Shown in pieces: positions 1-4,651 of a DNA stretch of 5,638 nt. The position numbers were made by a program, and so were the translations under genes. The notes below the pieces were generated by a model, which had not been told where the DNA came from, made no database searches, and worked only from the letters and a program-made list of their open reading frames with translations. Each line of letters opens with the position of its first letter. Position 1 is the stretch's first letter. The stretch comes from an uncultured Lachnospiraceae bacterium (GTDB lineage: Bacteria > Bacillota > Clostridia > Lachnospirales > Lachnospiraceae): contig CAJUII010000058.1 in the NCBI GenBank assembly GCA_910586405.1, positions 15,177 to 20,814 of the forward strand, read 5' to 3'.

Positions 1-375
1 AACTCGACAACTGTCACCAAACCGTCTGGCAGCACGACAACCCAGACCACAGCGACCAACACAGACTCCATCACGGTAATGACCGTGCGCGGCGGCGGTG
101 ATGGAAATTATATCGACAACGTTGGCGATTACTTCAATGAGTGCTTCGCAGCAATGGTTGACAGAGATGAGAGCGTGATTATGTTTGACCTGATCGTCAC
201 AGACAAAGACCTCTGGGAGGACATTTACGAGGCGTATGATGACGGCAGCTGTCAGGAAGGCTACATTGACCGCTATCTGGTAGAGAAGCACAAAAACGCG
301 TGTAGCATGTACGTGGAAGCAGTACCGCGGACAGATGGAAGCTATCTGCTCAGACACCGCGGGGTGATTAGTTAA
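1..375 (+). CDS. C-terminal part of a probable extracytoplasmic protein of unknown function (5' end outside window)
   Basis: The reading frame is open from the first base, so this is the last 124 codons of a longer gene. The ATG at 79 is internal: it has no Shine-Dalgarno site and the frame upstream of it is coding in character. The first 26 residues are rich in Thr and Ser with some Asn and Gln and almost no hydrophobic residues. This is the composition of a flexible linker in Gram-positive lipoproteins or wall proteins. After it comes a compact domain of about 98 residues that is rich in Asp, Glu and Tyr, contains three Cys, and ends in RHRGVIS before TAA. There is no transmembrane segment, LPXTG motif or repeat in the visible part. 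I do not recognise the domain. An extracytoplasmic location is inferred only from the linker. A strong terminator starts 10 bases after the stop, so the gene ends its transcription unit. Confidence 0.75.
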   Translation, partial: NSTTVTKPSGSTTTQTTATNTDSITVMTVRGGGDGNYIDNVGDYFNECFAAMVDRDESVIMFDLIVTDKDLWEDIYEAYDDGSCQEGYIDRYLVEKHKNACSMYVEAVPRTDGSYLLRHRGVIS

Positions 376-385
376 GAATCTTATG

Positions 386-421
386 AAAAAAGAGACTGTT
401 GGAAGTGACAGTCTCTTTTTT
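386..421 (+). terminator. Strong intrinsic terminator, probably bidirectional
   Basis: A perfect 14-bp stem pairs AAAAAAGAGACTGT (386-399) with ACAGTCTCTTTTTT (408-421) around an 8-base loop. The right arm ends in six T. The A-run at the left arm gives the same signal on the minus strand. It lies just after the stop of the partial gene and before the promoter of the next gene, so it separates two transcription units. Confidence 0.93.
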
Positions 422-441
422 GATGAAATCGGAAATAACAC

Positions 442-471
442 TTGAGCTTCAAGCTACCCTCATGATATAAT
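442..471 (+). promoter_or_regulatory. SigA-type promoter of the LRR-protein gene with overlapping palindrome
   Basis: The -35 box is TTGAGC (442-447), the spacer is 18 bases, and the -10 box TATAAT (466-471) is a full match preceded by TG at 463-464 (extended -10). Transcription should start near 478, giving a leader of about 34 bases. A perfect 5+1+5 palindrome, AGCTTCAAGCT (445-455), overlaps the -35 box and could be a repressor site; that role is only a guess. Confidence 0.75.
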
Positions 472-511
472 AAAACAAAACATACATTCTTAAACAGAAA
501 GGTGATACATC

Positions 512-2095
512 ATGAATATACCAAACGCCCCCTATTATGCATGGTACATATACGTCAAATTCGCAGATCACGCCGAACTTCCGCCGGAGTTATGCGCGCA
601 GTCGAATACTGTTGGAGAGAAAGTATTTACAGGCAGGGAGATTACACCGCAGATCATTGAACTGCTGGTTTCTCAGGTAAACATGGGAATGGTCGTGCAG
701 TTGTATATCAGTCCCTTTATGCCTGTGGACCATTATGAGGCTGCCGAGCGCATAGAACTGATACATCAACTAGAAGATTTCGGGTTCACACACGGATGCA
801 GTGCGGCGGTGATGAATCAAGAGCAATCGACTGCTGTTTTCCTCTGGCTGAATGAGTATATACTGAATCACCATATGCATATTCCATTAAGGGCAGATGA
901 CAGAAAACTCTTACAGACGCCTGTTTTATTTGAGTCTTACAGGGATATGGCAGAGGCGGTTCTTCACGTGATTTTGACAGGACGCTTAGACGGGTCAGGG
1001 GCGCAGCCGCCAGCCGTTTCTGCTGTGCGGCGCGGTGTCGATCCCGGGCTGCTGTTCTGGATTGAAAACGTTTATGGCATGGTTCCTGAGAGTATGGAGG
1101 ATTTGGTTGAAGTTGAATTGGCAGGATTGAGCGACGAGTATTATGTGCGGAGATATCCCAAATTTCCTGACTGGCTGGCGCCTGAACCGGGAAACTGGTC
1201 ACTTCTGGGCGAGCTGCCGAATCTGGAGGTACTCTGTATGCCCAAGGTGCGCTTAGAGAATTATGATTTTTTAAGAAGCTGTCGGAAGCTGGAAGTGCTC
1301 AACCTGTCCCGGACCAATCTGTCGGCTTCCTATGCGCTGGAAAATCTGTCAGAAGTGACGTTTCTTGACCTGCCGCCTGCGGATTTCGACGATTTTTCCT
1401 TCTTATTAAAATGCCGCAGTCTGGAAATCGTAGATTTGAGCCACACCAATTTCAGAGATTGTGCAATCTTAGCACAGATGCCGGAATTAAAAATGGTCTT
1501 TCTGCCGGCAGAGCGTCAGCTTCTGCACAGAGAGCTGCTGGACCCACTGCCAATTCAGGTAAAAACGAATCCCAGATGTATTCGCGGAGATGGATTTCCA
1601 TCGTATGAACTGGTCAAGCCGCAGCCAGTAGAATCATGGGACTGGAAACCGCCCTACACTGTGCTGTATATTGCGTATTATGATATCAATGACGAGGAAA
1701 AAACATGGCAAGGGCGTGAGATCACGCAAAAGGTTGTAGAGAAACTGATGAAAAAGATTCGTAAAAAGAAGCTGGACGAGCTGTACCTCTCTTTACAGTA
1801 TTGGGGAGAGGAGGAAGATATGACCCTCTGCATATCCGGCGAGGGTGTCTGCGTCAATTTTTTTGATAAAGAACAAAAAATCAATTACTCTTTGTTTGAC
1901 CCAAACCATCCTGTTGACTGGGACAGACTGCCTCATCAGGTTAGTGATCAGGAAGACAGCGATTTTGGCGAATATGCAACGGATAATCTCGAGCTGGCTG
2001 CCGACTGTGTGGCGTATTTTATCAAGACCGGGAAATTATACCCGTGGACATATTGGGCAAAATATTATAATTGGGAAAAACAGGAGGATGATTAA
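512..2095 (+). CDS. Leucine-rich repeat protein with a duplicated flanking domain, function unknown
   Basis: This is a 527-residue protein with no signal peptide or membrane segment, so probably cytoplasmic. The ATG follows AGAAAGGTGA (496-505) with good spacing. Three parts are visible. Residues about 7-160 form a mixed alpha/beta domain. Residues 232 to about 337 are five leucine-rich repeats in an exact 22-residue register. Residues about 381-510 look like a divergent second copy of the first domain: GREIT at 41-45 matches GREIT at 401-405, LYIS at 64-67 matches LYLS at 424-427, and an Ala-rich helix ending TGRL (156-159) matches TGKL (506-509). LRRs usually bind other proteins, so a scaffold, effector-binding or immunity-type role is possible, but nothing in the sequence fixes one. 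The C-terminal copy is acidic and rich in Trp and Tyr. The gene stands alone between two terminators with its own promoter. I do not recognise the flanking domain; it may belong to a family with only a DUF name. Confidence 0.9.
   Translation: MNIPNAPYYAWYIYVKFADHAELPPELCAQSNTVGEKVFTGREITPQIIELLVSQVNMGMVVQLYISPFMPVDHYEAAERIELIHQLEDFGFTHGCSAAVMNQEQSTAVFLWLNEYILNHHMHIPLRADDRKLLQTPVLFESYRDMAEAVLHVILTGRLDGSGAQPPAVSAVRRGVDPGLLFWIENVYGMVPESMEDLVEVELAGLSDEYYVRRYPKFPDWLAPEPGNWSLLGELPNLEVLCMPKVRLENYDFLRSCRKLEVLNLSRTNLSASYALENLSEVTFLDLPPADFDDFSFLLKCRSLEIVDLSHTNFRDCAILAQMPELKMVFLPAERQLLHRELLDPLPIQVKTNPRCIRGDGFPSYELVKPQPVESWDWKPPYTVLYIAYYDINDEEKTWQGREITQKVVEKLMKKIRKKKLDELYLSLQYWGEEEDMTLCISGEGVCVNFFDKEQKINYSLFDPNHPVDWDRLPHQVSDQEDSDFGEYATDNLELAADCVAYFIKTGKLYPWTYWAKYYNWEKQEDD
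530..991 (+). repeat. First copy of the duplicated domain in the LRR protein (residues ~7-160)
   Basis: It encodes an aromatic strand (PYYAWYIYV), then GREIT followed by an amphipathic helix, then a strand containing LYIS, and ends with a helix and TGRL. The second copy lies at 1652-2041. The offset between copies is 374 residues at the first strand, 360 at GREIT and LYIS, and 350 at TGRL. The N-terminal copy is therefore longer by a 14-residue and a 10-residue insertion. The similarity was seen at protein level only; the DNA copies have drifted apart. Confidence 0.6.
1205..1522 (+). repeat. Array of five 22-residue leucine-rich repeats
   Basis: The repeats begin at residues 232, 254, 276, 298 and 320, each 22 residues on from the last. 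They follow the pattern L..(C/L/M)..LE.L.L....L...., with conserved hydrophobic positions at 238, 260, 282, 304 and 326. Cys or Met often sits at the fifth or fourth position. The fifth repeat is degenerate after FLP (330-332) and probably caps the solenoid. A possible degenerate repeat precedes it around residues 198-210 (LVEVELAGLS). Confidence 0.85.
1652..2041 (+). repeat. Second copy of the duplicated domain in the LRR protein (residues ~381-510)
   Basis: It starts with the aromatic strand PYTVLYIAYYD, then QGREIT followed by a Lys-rich helix (407-421), strand LDELYLSLQ (421-429), a hydrophobic strand LCISGEGVCVNFF (439-451), an acidic loop (478-487), and an Ala-rich helix ending in TGKLYPW. 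This matches the order of elements in residues 7-160. The middle part of the two copies (about residues 70-140 against 430-488) shows no clear similarity by eye. Confidence 0.6.
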
Positions 2096-2101
2096 TCGCA
2101 A

Positions 2102-2147
2102 AAAGCTGCCACAATGAGGAAAATCCCTGTTGTGACAGCTTTCTTTT
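2102..2147. terminator. Bidirectional intrinsic terminator between convergent genes
   Basis: AAAGCTG (2102-2108) pairs with CAGCTTT (2136-2142), and CACAA (2110-2114) pairs with TTGTG (2130-2134). A single C:A mismatch (2109/2135) separates the two stem blocks and the loop is 15 bases. T-rich DNA follows on the plus strand (2140-2147), and five A at 2100-2104 give a U-run for minus-strand transcripts. It serves both the LRR gene and the receptor gene, whose stop codon (2147-2149) touches it. Confidence 0.85.
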
Positions 2148-3622
2148 CAGTTGTTCTGCGTCAATAACTGCGTCATTTTCTCAACCATATCATTGATCGC
2201 GTTCGCCTGTGCGGCGACGTTGGTGGTGTCGTTTGCATTGCTCTCAGCCATCGCATTGATAGAATTGAACTGTTCATTTTCATTGCGGATGCTCTCTGCG
2301 ATATCCTCATTGATGGTGACGGTCTTTTTGATAACCTCCGCCTGATTGCTGTGTGCATCACCCATCGTTTGAATGGCGTTGGCAGAGATATTCAACAGTT
2401 CTTTCATATCCTTCATGCACTGTATGACATTGGCAACATATTCATTCTGTGTGCCGATTTTGGCAGCGTTTTCGCCAACCTGTGTCGTGATATCTGTCAC
2501 GTTCTGCTGTACACGTTCGATGACAGACTCAACGACCTTTAGAGATTCCTGTGTACTTTTTGCCAAGTTGCCTACCTCGGACGCCACGACTGCGAAGCCC
2601 TTACCAGCTTCTCCGGCTCTTGCCGCTTCAATCGACGCATTGAGAGACAGTAAATTGATGGAATTTGAGATGTCGCTAATTAGTTTCAATGTGACACCGA
2701 TTTCCTGTACGGCTTCTGAGAGTCTCTGTGTGATTTCGTTTGTGGTGTTCATGGACTCGGACACTTCGCCGTTAATTGTATGCAAATCTTGCAGAAGCTT
2801 CTCGTTTTCTTTGGACTTTTCGTATAAATCTTTAGAGGAGGCTTCCACCTTGCTGACATTGTCTGCGACGACGCTTTCCCACTCGCGCAGCTCACCGAGA
2901 TTCTCCATACTTTCGTCTGTCTTAGAGCTGAGCACATTGTTGCGTTCCACCAACTGTTCACTGGTAGCCGCCAGCTCCTCAGCAGATGCGCTTTCATTTT
3001 CGGAGATGGACGACAGTGTCGTACCTGCACTAGATAAATTTTCGGACAATGCCTGCACTTCATCGAGTACATTTTTTAGATCTTCTTCCTTTTTCTCCAC
3101 CATGCCAAACAGCAGCGTTGTGCGGTAGCTGATAAAGCAGCAGGCGGCCAGCAGTACCGTGTAGACAATTGCTGTAAAAATCCATCCAATGACGCTATGG
3201 AGCTTTAAGAAACCAGCAGGGAATAAGATCATCATAATTGTATTGACAATGACAGTGATAATATAGCTGAATTTTAATATTTCCTGTTTATAGTACGGTA
3301 CGAGCAAAAGGGTTGCGACGAAATAATAATGAGTCAGGCACACGTAACCGGGACTGTCGTTTGTGCAGGACACTGCCGCAGTGATGGCGCCAATGATGGG
3401 CGGGATGCAGGCGTAGACATATTTGGTGCGGCTTCCCAGACTTTTTTCCAATAATTTTGTCACGATTGCAGACAACCCTGACAGCAGGAAAACACACTCA
3501 CGCACACCGCCGTTTAGAAAGATCATCACAAATGTCCAGCCGGAAACTGCCACACCTAAGATGTAAATGAATAAAATATTATTGATAAGTTTCTCTTCGT
3601 TTTTCATGGATGCTAATTGCAT
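2147..3622 (-). CDS. Methyl-accepting chemotaxis protein with six membrane helices and no HAMP domain
   Basis: This 491-residue receptor-like protein would relay signals to a CheA/CheW complex at the membrane. The first 166 residues hold about six hydrophobic helices (roughly 16-36, 43-58, 69-86, 94-110, 118-136, 144-166) with short loops, so there is no extracellular ligand domain. No HAMP domain follows. The chain runs directly into a long coiled coil. The conserved hairpin tip is clear at residues 315-356, with NLLSLNASIEAARAGEAGKG and the tip Glu at 338. The arms on each side are nearly equal, about 155 residues each. SASAEEL near 211-217 resembles the methylation-helix pattern. No CheR-binding pentapeptide ends the protein (it ends TQNN). 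The start is set by AGGAGG at 3631-3636, 8 bases before the ATG; Met6 is a less likely alternative. No che or flagellar genes are nearby. The sensed signal may come from the membrane itself or from a partner protein. Confidence 0.95.
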   Translation of the reverse strand: MQLASMKNEEKLINNILFIYILGVAVSGWTFVMIFLNGGVRECVFLLSGLSAIVTKLLEKSLGSRTKYVYACIPPIIGAITAAVSCTNDSPGYVCLTHYYFVATLLLVPYYKQEILKFSYIITVIVNTIMMILFPAGFLKLHSVIGWIFTAIVYTVLLAACCFISYRTTLLFGMVEKKEEDLKNVLDEVQALSENLSSAGTTLSSISENESASAEELAATSEQLVERNNVLSSKTDESMENLGELREWESVVADNVSKVEASSKDLYEKSKENEKLLQDLHTINGEVSESMNTTNEITQRLSEAVQEIGVTLKLISDISNSINLLSLNASIEAARAGEAGKGFAVVASEVGNLAKSTQESLKVVESVIERVQQNVTDITTQVGENAAKIGTQNEYVANVIQCMKDMKELLNISANAIQTMGDAHSNQAEVIKKTVTINEDIAESIRNENEQFNSINAMAESNANDTTNVAAQANAINDMVEKMTQLLTQNN

Positions 3623-3680
3623 AATTCGCTCCTCCTGACGTTCTTTTTCATGTCTTTTGCAAAGCTAAGTTTATGTACAT

Positions 3681-3709
3681 ATTTTACCATTTTGATATTT
3701 TCTTGTCAA
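3681..3709 (-). promoter_or_regulatory. Consensus SigA-type promoter of the chemoreceptor gene
   Basis: Read on the minus strand, TTGACA (3709-3704) is a full -35 match. A 17-base spacer follows, then TAAAAT (3686-3681) preceded by TGG, which is an extended -10. Transcription should start near 3674, giving a leader of about 50 bases. I see no SigD-type motility promoter here, so expression is probably housekeeping rather than tied to flagellar control. Confidence 0.85.
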
Positions 3710-3723
3710 AATATATTGATAGC

Positions 3724-3737
3724 GGAACGAATGTTTT
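3724..3737. promoter_or_regulatory. Possible LexA (SOS) box
   Basis: GGAACGAATGTTTT matches the Gram-positive LexA/DinR consensus CGAACRNRYGTTYC at 12 of 14 positions and keeps the GAAC-N4-GTTT core. It lies just upstream of the receptor's -35 on one side and touches the possible TTGTAC -35 on the other. A chance match is quite possible in AT-rich DNA. Confidence 0.3.
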
Positions 3738-3763
3738 GTACTACATGAATAAAAATATAGAAT
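3736..3763 (+). promoter_or_regulatory. Tentative promoter for the 85-residue protein gene
   Basis: TTGTAC (3736-3741), a 16-base spacer and TAGAAT (3758-3763) form a fair SigA-type match. The compound dyad begins at the next base, where a repressor would block the polymerase. The weak point is the leader of about 175 bases before the start codon. I found no better promoter closer to the gene: TTGTAT (3842-3847) with TAGAAA (3866-3871) and an 18-base spacer is weaker. Confidence 0.35.
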
Positions 3764-3789
3764 AAGTATACCAATGGTATAGTATACTT
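3764..3789. repeat. Compound inverted repeat, operator-like
   Basis: The outer arms AAGTATAC (3764-3771) and GTATACTT (3782-3789) are perfect inverted copies. Nested off-centre is a second perfect palindrome, TATACC-AAT-GGTATA (3767-3781). Each GTATAC is itself a palindrome. The two dyads share half-sites, as in operators that accept a dimer in more than one register. There is no T-run, so it is not a terminator. Confidence 0.55.
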
Positions 3790-3811
3790 GATGAATGTAT
3801 AGGAATATGAC

Positions 3812-3846
3812 CGCTTTGTACTGAGACATATATCAAACGCTTTGTA
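3812..3846 (+). repeat. Direct repeat CGCTTTGTA, two copies 26 bases apart
   Basis: CGCTTTGTA occurs at 3812-3820 and 3838-3846. Each copy is followed by a similar tail (CTGAG and TATGAG). A related TTTTGTACTACATGA lies upstream at 3734-3748. Iterated motifs in a leader can be protein-binding sites, but two short copies are weak evidence. Confidence 0.35.
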
Positions 3847-3944
3847 TATGAGGATTAAGGAACTGTAGAAAACGGTGTACTTGATTTACAGAGTCTCTGG
3901 TTCGGGTTTTACATAAAATGAATATCAGAAAGAGAGGAACAGTT

Positions 3945-4202
3945 ATGAATGATTTTATGAAACAGGTATTTGAAATGGCAGCAGCACAGGGAGCATTTGA
4001 CAGAATCGACACAATGCTTGACAATAGGTGCGAAACAATGCTTGCACCCTATAAGGAACGCTTGCAGGAGGTTGGATATGAGCAGATTCGGGATGTTGTG
4101 TATGCAATCGCATATTTATCTAAAAAATCAGCTTTTGAGCTTGGTTTTAAGACAGCCGTAAAATTTATGGTGGAGTGTATGCGGGATGAGGAGACTACAT
4201 AA
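3945..4202 (+). CDS. Small helical protein of unknown function, 85 residues
   Basis: I start this protein at the ATG at 3945, because GAGAGGA (3932-3938) is a well-placed ribosome site for it. The upstream in-frame ATG at 3918 would encode the ribosome site itself as protein and has no site of its own. The product begins MNDFMKQVFEMAAAQGAFD and is predicted to be almost all helix. Segments are roughly 1-13, 16-33, 36-44, 47-61 and 63-79. Hydrophobic positions are regularly spaced, and Gly-Tyr (44-45) and Phe-Glu-Leu-Gly-Phe may mark turns. There is no signal peptide, membrane segment or metal motif. The fold looks like a small bundle, perhaps dimeric. It overlaps the XRE regulator gene tail-to-tail by 8 bases. 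I do not recognise the family and assign no function. Confidence 0.85.
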   Translation: MNDFMKQVFEMAAAQGAFDRIDTMLDNRCETMLAPYKERLQEVGYEQIRDVVYAIAYLSKKSAFELGFKTAVKFMVECMRDEETT

Positions 4203-4569
4203 GGTCGATCATCTTTAGGATGCGCTCCTTTTTTTCGTCATCACATTTTTCCAATGCCTTTAATATTGCACCGTCTAATGCATTACCCGATTGTGTATAC
4301 TGATTGGACAGTAAGTAGTCGATCGTGGTGTCGAGGGCATTTGCAATTGCGAGCAAGGCAATTAGCGAAACTTTGGTGTGCGCATTTTCAACATTGGAAA
4401 TATGGGAAACGTTGCAATCAACCAGTTGTGCAAGGTTGTCTTGTGTCAGATTTCGGCGCATACGGATATCCTTGATTCGCATACCGAGTTTTTCATAATC
4501 AATTGTTGGTTGCAGATAGAACACCTCACTTTGCCTGTATAAATATTTATATGTTCTATTGTAAAACAT
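4195..4569 (-). CDS. XRE-family (Cro/CI-type) transcriptional regulator; true start probably internal
   Basis: This is a DNA-binding regulator with one HTH_3 domain at residues 28-87 of the 124-residue frame. It begins LGMRIKDIR, continues through LTQDNLAQLV (helix 2), with NVSHISNVEN (53-62) as recognition helix, and ends IDYLL. A short helical tail (residues 97-124) probably helps dimerise it. The coordinates give the longest ATG-initiated frame, but that ATG (4567-4569) has no ribosome site and lies inside the promoter and palindrome region. A good site, GTGAGGTG (4522-4529), sits 6 bases before an in-frame CTG (4513-4515). Starting there would give a 106-residue protein beginning QPTIDYEKLG after the initiator Met, which is a normal N-terminus for this family. 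ATG 4480-4482 would cut off the start of helix 1 and lacks a site. The gene is divergent from the glycosyltransferase and shares its promoter region, so autoregulation and control of that gene are likely. Target and inducer are unknown. Confidence 0.9.
   Translation of the reverse strand: MFYNRTYKYLYRQSEVFYLQPTIDYEKLGMRIKDIRMRRNLTQDNLAQLVDCNVSHISNVENAHTKVSLIALLAIANALDTTIDYLLSNQYTQSGNALDGAILKALEKCDDEKKERILKMIDLM
4536..4565 (-). promoter_or_regulatory. Probable promoter of the XRE regulator gene
   Basis: On the minus strand, TTTACA (4565-4560) is a 5/6 -35 match. An 18-base spacer follows, then TATACA (4541-4536), a fair -10. Other -10 registers in this AT-rich run are possible. Transcription would start near 4529, just before the ribosome site at 4522-4529, and downstream of the ATG at 4569. 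That favours the internal CTG start. Confidence 0.5.
4551..4569. promoter_or_regulatory. 19-bp pseudo-palindrome over both -35 boxes
   Basis: ATGTTCTA-TTG-TAAAACAT has 8-base arms with one mismatch (C at 4556 opposite A at 4564). Its centre at 4560 is where the two divergent -35 boxes overlap. Length and symmetry suit a dimeric XRE-type repressor, which could block both promoters at once. Which of this site and the 16-bp repeat is the regulator's real target cannot be told from sequence. Confidence 0.5.
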
Positions 4570-4587
4570 GAATCAGTGTGCTAGAAT
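4559..4587 (+). promoter_or_regulatory. Probable promoter of the glycosyltransferase gene
   Basis: TTGTAA (4559-4564), a 17-base spacer and TAGAAT (4582-4587) are preceded by TGC at 4579-4581, giving an extended -10. Transcription should start near 4594, with a leader of about 58 bases. Its -35 box overlaps the -35 box of the divergent regulator promoter almost exactly. Confidence 0.6.
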
Positions 4588-4651
4588 ATTTTGTGTGAGT
4601 TAAAAGTATTTATACAGGCAAATTTTACTTATGAGAAGGTGAGGAGCAGGG

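Larger units (their letters stand above)
3623..3944. other. Gene-free, AT-rich regulatory stretch between receptor gene and small gene
   Basis: These 322 bases hold no credible gene; the open frames are under about ten codons or lack a ribosome site. They contain the receptor promoter (3681-3709), a LexA-box-like site (3724-3737), a possible plus-strand promoter (3736-3763), a compound dyad (3764-3789), a direct repeat with a 26-base period (3812-3846), and a short palindrome, CAGAGTCTCTG (3889-3899). The part from about 3790 to 3930 would be a long leader for the small gene. I found no recognisable riboswitch fold in it. Confidence 0.6.
4530..4622. repeat. Perfect 16-bp inverted repeat flanking the divergent promoters (probable operator pair)
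   Basis: TTTGCCTGTATAAATA (4530-4545) is the exact reverse complement of TATTTATACAGGCAAA (4607-4622). The pairing ends sharply on both sides. Centres are 77 bases apart, close to a whole number of helical turns (about 7.3). The left copy covers the -10 region of the regulator promoter; the right copy lies in the early leader of the glycosyltransferase. Neither predicted transcript contains both arms, so the repeat should act as DNA, not as an RNA hairpin. The left copy also overlaps a 14-base perfect palindrome, TATAAATATTTATA (4538-4551). Confidence 0.7.

Noticed and set aside
386..421. Inverted repeat considered as a mobile-element end
   Set aside because: A perfect stem ending in a T-run directly after a stop codon is a terminator. 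There is no transposase, target duplication or second copy in the window.
786..1202. Minus-strand open frame of 138 codons inside the LRR gene
   Set aside because: It is antisense to a well-supported gene, has no ribosome site, and its protein has no domain-like character.
2373..3128. Long open frame (251 codons) on the plus strand, Ser-rich
   Set aside because: It lies wholly opposite the chemoreceptor coiled coil. Its composition follows from the antisense of a Glu/Ser/Ala-rich gene, and it has no ribosome site or recognisable domain.
3918..3944. Upstream in-frame ATG adding nine residues to the small protein
   Set aside because: These codons encode the ribosome site of the ATG at 3945, and the ATG at 3918 has no site of its own.
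3833..4024. Minus-strand open frame of 63 codons across the start of the small gene
   Set aside because: It is antisense to the small gene and its ribosome site, and has no start signal of its own.
4217..4235. Terminator-like AGGA-TGCGC-TCCT followed by seven T, just after the small gene
   Set aside because: The stem is only 4 bp and lies within the XRE coding sequence, where the T-run is explained by Lys codons (EKKER region) on the other strand. At most it could weakly help termination.
4631..4642. Three-codon frame ATG AGA AGG TGA before the glycosyltransferase start
   Set aside because: It has no ribosome site and overlaps the real one. It is too short to call a leader peptide without data.
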